Below are positions 59,042 to 64,000 of a stretch of DNA of 64,000 nt, piece by piece. Source of the DNA: Cinnamomum chago (Eukaryota; Streptophyta; Magnoliopsida; Laurales; Lauraceae); NCBI GenBank assembly GCA_038049695.1, contig CP142453.1, positions 3,998,501 through 4,062,500 of the forward strand, in the 5' to 3' direction. How positions within the stretch are numbered: the first letter of the stretch is position 1; every line of letters begins with the position of its first letter. The notes under the pieces are model-generated. The model had not been told where the DNA came from, did no database searches, and was given only the letters and a program-made list of their open reading frames with translations. The position numbers were made by a program, and so were the translations under genes.

Positions 59042-62000
59042 CTGGAACATAACCAGAATCTTGTGTTGCGTATCAGAAAGAATATAATCTTCAAAAAGGC
59101 TTCCTGTGAGGGCAATCAGTGACTTGTCAAATTCCTTTGGCTAGAAGCAAGGATTTCTGCAACCATTTCATCAATGTTTTTTACAACTAAGAAACCCACA
59201 GCTTCAAAATCATTCACATGACAGAAATCTGGCATTCAAGTAATAAGTATACCAAAAGGAAAAAATCATCATCATCAATGAAACCTTGACCTATCTATTT
59301 GGCATCAATTCAATTTATAACACTACCTTTCAATTTTGACTTTCATTGAATCCCAAATCAACCCATTATTATATGTTATAGCAGAGGGCTTTCAATTCAA
59401 TTTTGACCTTTTTTTTTTTTTTTTTTAATTTTACTCTCACCGGGCCACATATAAGATGAGGACGGAACATTCCGGAATTAGCCAACTTTTTTTTCAATTT
59501 AATTTTGACCGCTACTATTCCTTTTTTACTCTCTCGGTACCTCACATCAACCTATTTTATATGTTATTAAAGAGAATTTTTTAATTCAATTTTGACTGAC
59601 TGTTCTTAAATTTGAGTTTTAGCTAGGGATTAAGATGGGTTAGGCCAAACACCTACCCAACTGCACAGAAGACAGGTTTATACCTGCGACACCAAACCTG
59701 CCTCATAATGATTACGGGTTGGGTTTGGTTTTAATCCTTGATTTTTTTTTAATTTTAAAATATTATATATATATATTGAATGGTGAAATGTATTAATCGA
59801 AGCAAAGCAGTACAAAAGGCATATACTGTGATGCATAGAAACATACATGGAAGGCAAAAACACCATCCAAAAGAAACAAAAAAGGGGGACGACAGCTCCT
59901 AGACAGGCCAAGAGACCAAAAAAAAAAAAAATTATAATAGAAAATAATTTACATACATTTCAATATGTCGTATGTGAGACGATTAGAACTCACTCCCAGA
60001 CTATGGAAACTCGTGTGCTAAATGTTCTTCATTTAATTGATTCATCAACCTTCGTCGTTTAACTCGAAACTCCATCATAACGAGAATATCTTTTTGTGCA
60101 CATTACTGAAGATATTTTGAAAAATAGTTTGCTTTGAGCGTTTGGGATGAACCATATTGTAGAAAGTGTTGTTTAACAAATAGCAATTTATTTCACTGTG
60201 CCACCCAATGAAGCAGCCCAAGGGCCTAAGGCCTACACAAGAAGACCTGAAGGCCTTGGCCAACCACCCTAGTAAATGAACCCACAAATCACTCAAAAGA
60301 GATCAAACATTACTTTATCCTACAACTTAAGTTAGGAATTCTGCATGTTTTAATTCTACACATCACACACCCCATAGCTTTAGATACTTTATATTTTCGG
60401 TTTTAAGTAGGTTCTTCCTCCAGGTCCATTAGTTTAATTAGCATTAGTTGGAAAAAAAAGTTTGTAATTAAGTTGAATAGTGAAAGTGCCTTCTAAGTTC
60501 TAAGACTCTGGATGGGCTGATGCTAACAGGGGTTTGCTAGATTTATTATCATTATCTGTTGTAGAGGAGCATTCGGTTCTTCTGACTCTGTTTAGGGAGC
60601 TTTTGGGTTAGGTGTTGCACTCCTTGGTCTATTCAGTGTCCTTTCTCAGTCTTTTTTGTTGCTTTGCCTTGGAGTTTCTTTTAGCCGGTCATTCAAGCCT
60701 TGTACACAATTCCTATGAATCTCTAAAATACTAGCCATTTAAAGGAAAAGAAAATCATTCAACGAAAGCCTCTTATCACTTTTAATGACAAATCACATAC
60801 AAGTGTCATCCAAACAAGAGAACCAAGCATCCAGGCCAACAGATTTTCATTGAACAAGTAAAATGACTGCTAATTAAAAGAAACAAAAAGAACTGAAAGA
60901 GAAATAAATGACAGGCCCAAGAGTAAAAACAAGATTGAAGGAAAAAAAAAAAGATCCCTGTGAAATTTTGAGGGAGAAAGAAAATTCCTAGAAATTGCTA
61001 ATAAGTTAGCTTTAGCAAACTCCATTGGAGACCATCATATATGCATAAGAAAGTCAAGTTCATGGAGACTACATTCACTGAGATCTCGTTCTTACGACAT
61101 TTTCTCCAACCTTAAACAACTACCTTGGGACTAAATCTTCACGGCTTCATCCAACACTAATCACTTGTGAATGGTTAATTAGATACTCAAGACCATAGAA
61201 TTATTTACGATCACTAATCAATATTTAAAAAGAAAATAGAAACATCTGTTCCCTATCTTTTACTTTCATTCCCCTTTTGGCCTTTCCTGCTTGTGCACCC
61301 ATTTCATCTTTAGCTATGGCAACTAAACACAAAACTCATCCCTCACTGAAAATCCTGGGTAAAGTATAGCACCACAAGTCTTGATAATAGTTGCTCGGAT
61401 TCTTTCCAACTTTCTATCCATCTCCGCAGATGAGAGTTTTTAATGCAGGCTTTCAGGGGTAATCGGCCGTTATCCCACTGATATAATTCCCACTGATATA
61501 ATTCCTTAAACCATTAGAAACTCTAATCGACTCCCAAATCGGCCCAAACCCAACACATGGTCTAAAATATAGAAAATCAACCAGAATCTGGCTACGTATA
61601 TTCAAATGCAATCCAGATGCACCTACTTTAAGCGTCAATTGGAAGATCAAAGAACCCCAGATGGAGCTTTCCTCTACTCTTGAACAGTATATAGGATGTA
61701 AATTCCTTCCCCAAATAAACCATCTACAGGGTTTAAACTAATCTTCTCAATCAATCTAATCTAATCTTAATAAACTTCTACGAGCATAATCCATCAGTCA
61801 TCGCCTTTCTAACTCATACCACGGTGATTGTTCAAACTCATCCAACAACAGATAAGATAAGCTCGAGCATTGAAACCTAAAGAAAACAAAATCCCAACTT
61901 TCTTATCCCTATTCAAATGAATTCATTCTAGCAAAAGCGCGTAATGAGATTAAAAACTTTCCAGAATCGAAGCAGAAACCGATTTATGGAGAAAAATAAA

Positions 62001-62156
62001 GATCCAGAAATCCATCGATCTGCAGAACGCGAAAGATCTACAGAAGAATTCTAGGGTTTTCTGATAGAGATGGGATCAAAGATGAGATCTTTTCATGAGT
62101 GAAAACAATCGAATGAAAGCGTTAAAAAAAAAAGGGGGGGATCTTTGAAATGTTAC
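59042..62156 (-). other. Probable leader intron of TAF15b (3.1 kb)
   Basis: This stretch lies between the acceptor at 59042-59043 and a donor, CAG|GTAACA, at 62157/62156 (minus). No other gene is recognisable in it. It contains degenerate repeats of TATATGTTAT and TTCAATTTTGAC at 59320-59605. A long intron in the 5' leader is common in plant RNA-binding-protein genes, but this one is inferred only from splice signals and the absence of other genes. Confidence 0.45.
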
Positions 62157-62290
62157 CTGCTGCAGATGATGAAGAATCAGTTGAAGCGAAGAAGCGACGC
62201 GGCAGATGAAAAGAGGGTTCTAAAAAGGTCGAAACGAGGGTTCTTCTGTTGCGGCACGCGAGTTTTGTGCGTGCGATCTTCCAAGCTGTG
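62157..62290 (-). other. Probable 5' non-coding exon of TAF15b (outer end unknown)
   Basis: The donor CTGCAGCAG|GTAACA is a good match, and the upstream ~130 bases are GC-richer than their surroundings, with GAAGAAGCGACGCGGCAG-type leader sequence. No start codon context is needed here. The transcription start is not known. Confidence 0.4.
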
Positions 62291-64000
62291 TACGTGGTTA
62301 TGGCACGTGCGAGTGGACATTTTTTTTTTAATAACGCATGATTTCAGTTTTTTGGGTCATAATAATCCCAATGGGGTCAGGAGAGAAAGTCAGGTAAAAT
62401 TCTCCTATAGCCCTAGTGTGACAGTGAAGTTTTGAACCTCCATCGATTTACATGTTTATTAATGACTTGGATTTGTTGATCCATATTATGTGTCAGGAGA
62501 GCAAATAGGGACTTTAAAAGTTAAAAACCATTCCACTTGAGTCCTATGTACTTGGATGTGAGTCCTTGGACTTTGAGTCCAATGAATTTGGTCTCTTTGA
62601 TGATGTTCAGGATCCAAATATTTTTGATCGGATATGTTCATAAAAGTTTTAGGGCACGTTTGTGTATGGCCATTTTTCGTGGAATCAGGAAAGTAAGATC
62701 TTTTTTAATTTCGTACCATTTTCTTTCTTCCTTTTTCTTTTTTCAATGTAAAAATGCTTTTCATTGAAATTTTCTATTTTTGTGGGGTCTTTTGTGTACG
62801 ATGATGTGTGGGTCTCATGACCTCCCAAAAATTGAAGAAGATAGATGTCCAAAAATAGACATCAAATAGTCTCCCTTTTAAGGGAGATAGAAATTACCTA
62901 GCCAACATTCTATTAGTTTAAATCATAAGAAAGTTAAGGTTTCATCTACATCTTCACCTTATATAAGTCACCATTCACGTCCGGAGGAAAATTCTAGAAT
63001 GTTAAACATTCCCTATGTTTTTTGTTACGAGGCATACGTGGTCCACTACTCGAAGAGATGGACCCATCTATCTTCAATTAGCATCCTTCCCAAGCCCAGA
63101 GGTAGGAGGGTGCGGTAGGTTGACAACTAGCATGAAACTTTTGTCAGATACATGAATTATGTGGCACTGTTGTGCGATTGAAGACTTAGGCCCAAGATGG
63201 ACTAGAATAATGGTGGAATTATGTAGTTGACCCAACATAGTTGGGAGCTGGCATAAGGAGATTGAGGATTTGGCCCAAAATAGACTAGAACGATGGTGGA
63301 ATTCATGTAGCTGACCCATCATAGTTGGGAGTTGGGACAAGGTGACACGGTCATAGATATTAAAGAACCCCATGACAGCATATGATGTTCAATACTTCTG
63401 TTCCTTATGTTTGCTGAACTCCTTTTGAAATTAACAATGCAAGAGAATGGTGGTTCATTCCCTCTTAAAAGGCCAAATCACCAACACAAATATAAAGAAG
63501 AATGGAACGAAGGAGTCCTTAGTGCCTGGAATCTCCTCTCAGTCCTCTCGATCCTGCTCCGAAAATGTAGATCGGCGTTTTCAGAGCGAATCCATCATAG
63601 GAGCACGGTTCAACCATTCTCGGAGCACGGTTCGACCAAATATGGAGCGAACTGTACAAAATCTTTGGTTTTTTGTGCATTTTCTTTTTCCGTAAGCTTG
63701 ATATTTATCTTTGGAATGAAGAAACTTCTTCAGTCTTATTAATTATTGTCTATTTCATTTTATAAAATTACAAAGTTAATTTTTTTTCCTTCATTTTTTA
63801 TACTTAAATGCATGGATAAGATAATTTGTGACCATTAGTTCATTGTTTATAAGCGCTTTGGATATATAATTATTTTAATATTTAGCATTTCGGCGCCCTG
63901 GCCACTTAATAAGGACTGGTAACACAAAGTTTAAAAGAGAATAAAATTCTCACTGTCATTCAATATGATCAAATTGTCGACTTCCTAGCCTCCGACGCCA
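62291..64000. other. Intergenic, nothing supported
   Basis: AT-rich DNA with an ~83-bp degenerate direct repeat at 63185-63345 (CCCAARATRGACTAGAAYRA, then TGGTGGAATT and a TGACCCA-CATAGTTGGGAG block), which belongs to the dispersed ATC-headed repeat. Two overlapping open frames at 63407-63742 show no domain. Confidence 0.45.

Noticed and set aside
1..64000. CRISPR arrays, operons, integrated virus genes
   Set aside because: None of the expected signatures was seen; all repeats are explained as plant transposons, tandem duplications or microsatellites.

Overview
This window is nuclear DNA of a flowering plant. Evidence: intron-rich genes with GT-AG borders, five recognisable plant gene families (type-A response regulator, GeBP/DUF573 factor, CYP82-type P450, WD40-containing inositol 5-phosphatase, TAF15b), and many plant transposons (Helitron, long-LTR gypsy solo LTRs, copia LTR, hAT elements, tRNA-type SINEs). 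A woody, possibly magnoliid or early-diverging lineage is my guess; the sequence does not fix the species. No prokaryotic, organellar or viral genes were seen.

Layout. 1-6.4 kb is transposon-dominated: a SINE with a 12-bp target duplication (1332-1545) and a non-autonomous Helitron on the minus strand (1758 to about 5.65 kb) whose 5' side is expanded into a GGGCCCAC/AT-rich repeat array. 6765-7765 (+) is a five-exon type-A cytokinin response regulator. 8-23 kb is gene-poor: MITE/hAT elements, two related solo LTRs in opposite orientation (11030-13253 and 20213-22753, each with a perfect 5-bp target duplication), and between them a decayed LTR-element cluster. 23255-23689 (+) is a short intronless GeBP-type DNA-binding protein. 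25557-30887 (-) is a complete seven-exon uracil-DNA glycosylase with a GC-AG intron and with E2F-like and MSA-like sites just upstream of a TATA box. After a tandem repeat, a SINE and a copia-type LTR comes a two-exon CYP82-type P450 (33383-35575, +). 38419-48288 (-) is an 11-exon WD40-inositol polyphosphate 5-phosphatase (1135 aa). 48.3-54.8 kb is repeats, including an hAT MITE (51880-52252). 54839-59010 (-) is a TAF15b-type RNA-binding protein (406 aa) with a probable 3.1-kb leader intron reaching about 62.16 kb. The last 1.7 kb holds no gene I can support.

How the genes relate. They are independent single-copy-style genes, not a cluster: cytokinin signalling, transcription, base-excision repair, specialised metabolism, phosphoinositide metabolism and RNA regulation. 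Exon borders were assigned by hand from splice dinucleotides, reading-frame continuity and family conservation. All five multi-exon models give an uninterrupted frame with total lengths divisible by three (147, 312, 519, 1135 and 406 aa). No clear new biological system was found. The most unusual items are the Helitron's repeated 5'-end modules, the paired solo LTRs, the recurring palindromic motifs in unrelated LTRs, and the UNG GC-AG intron and promoter.
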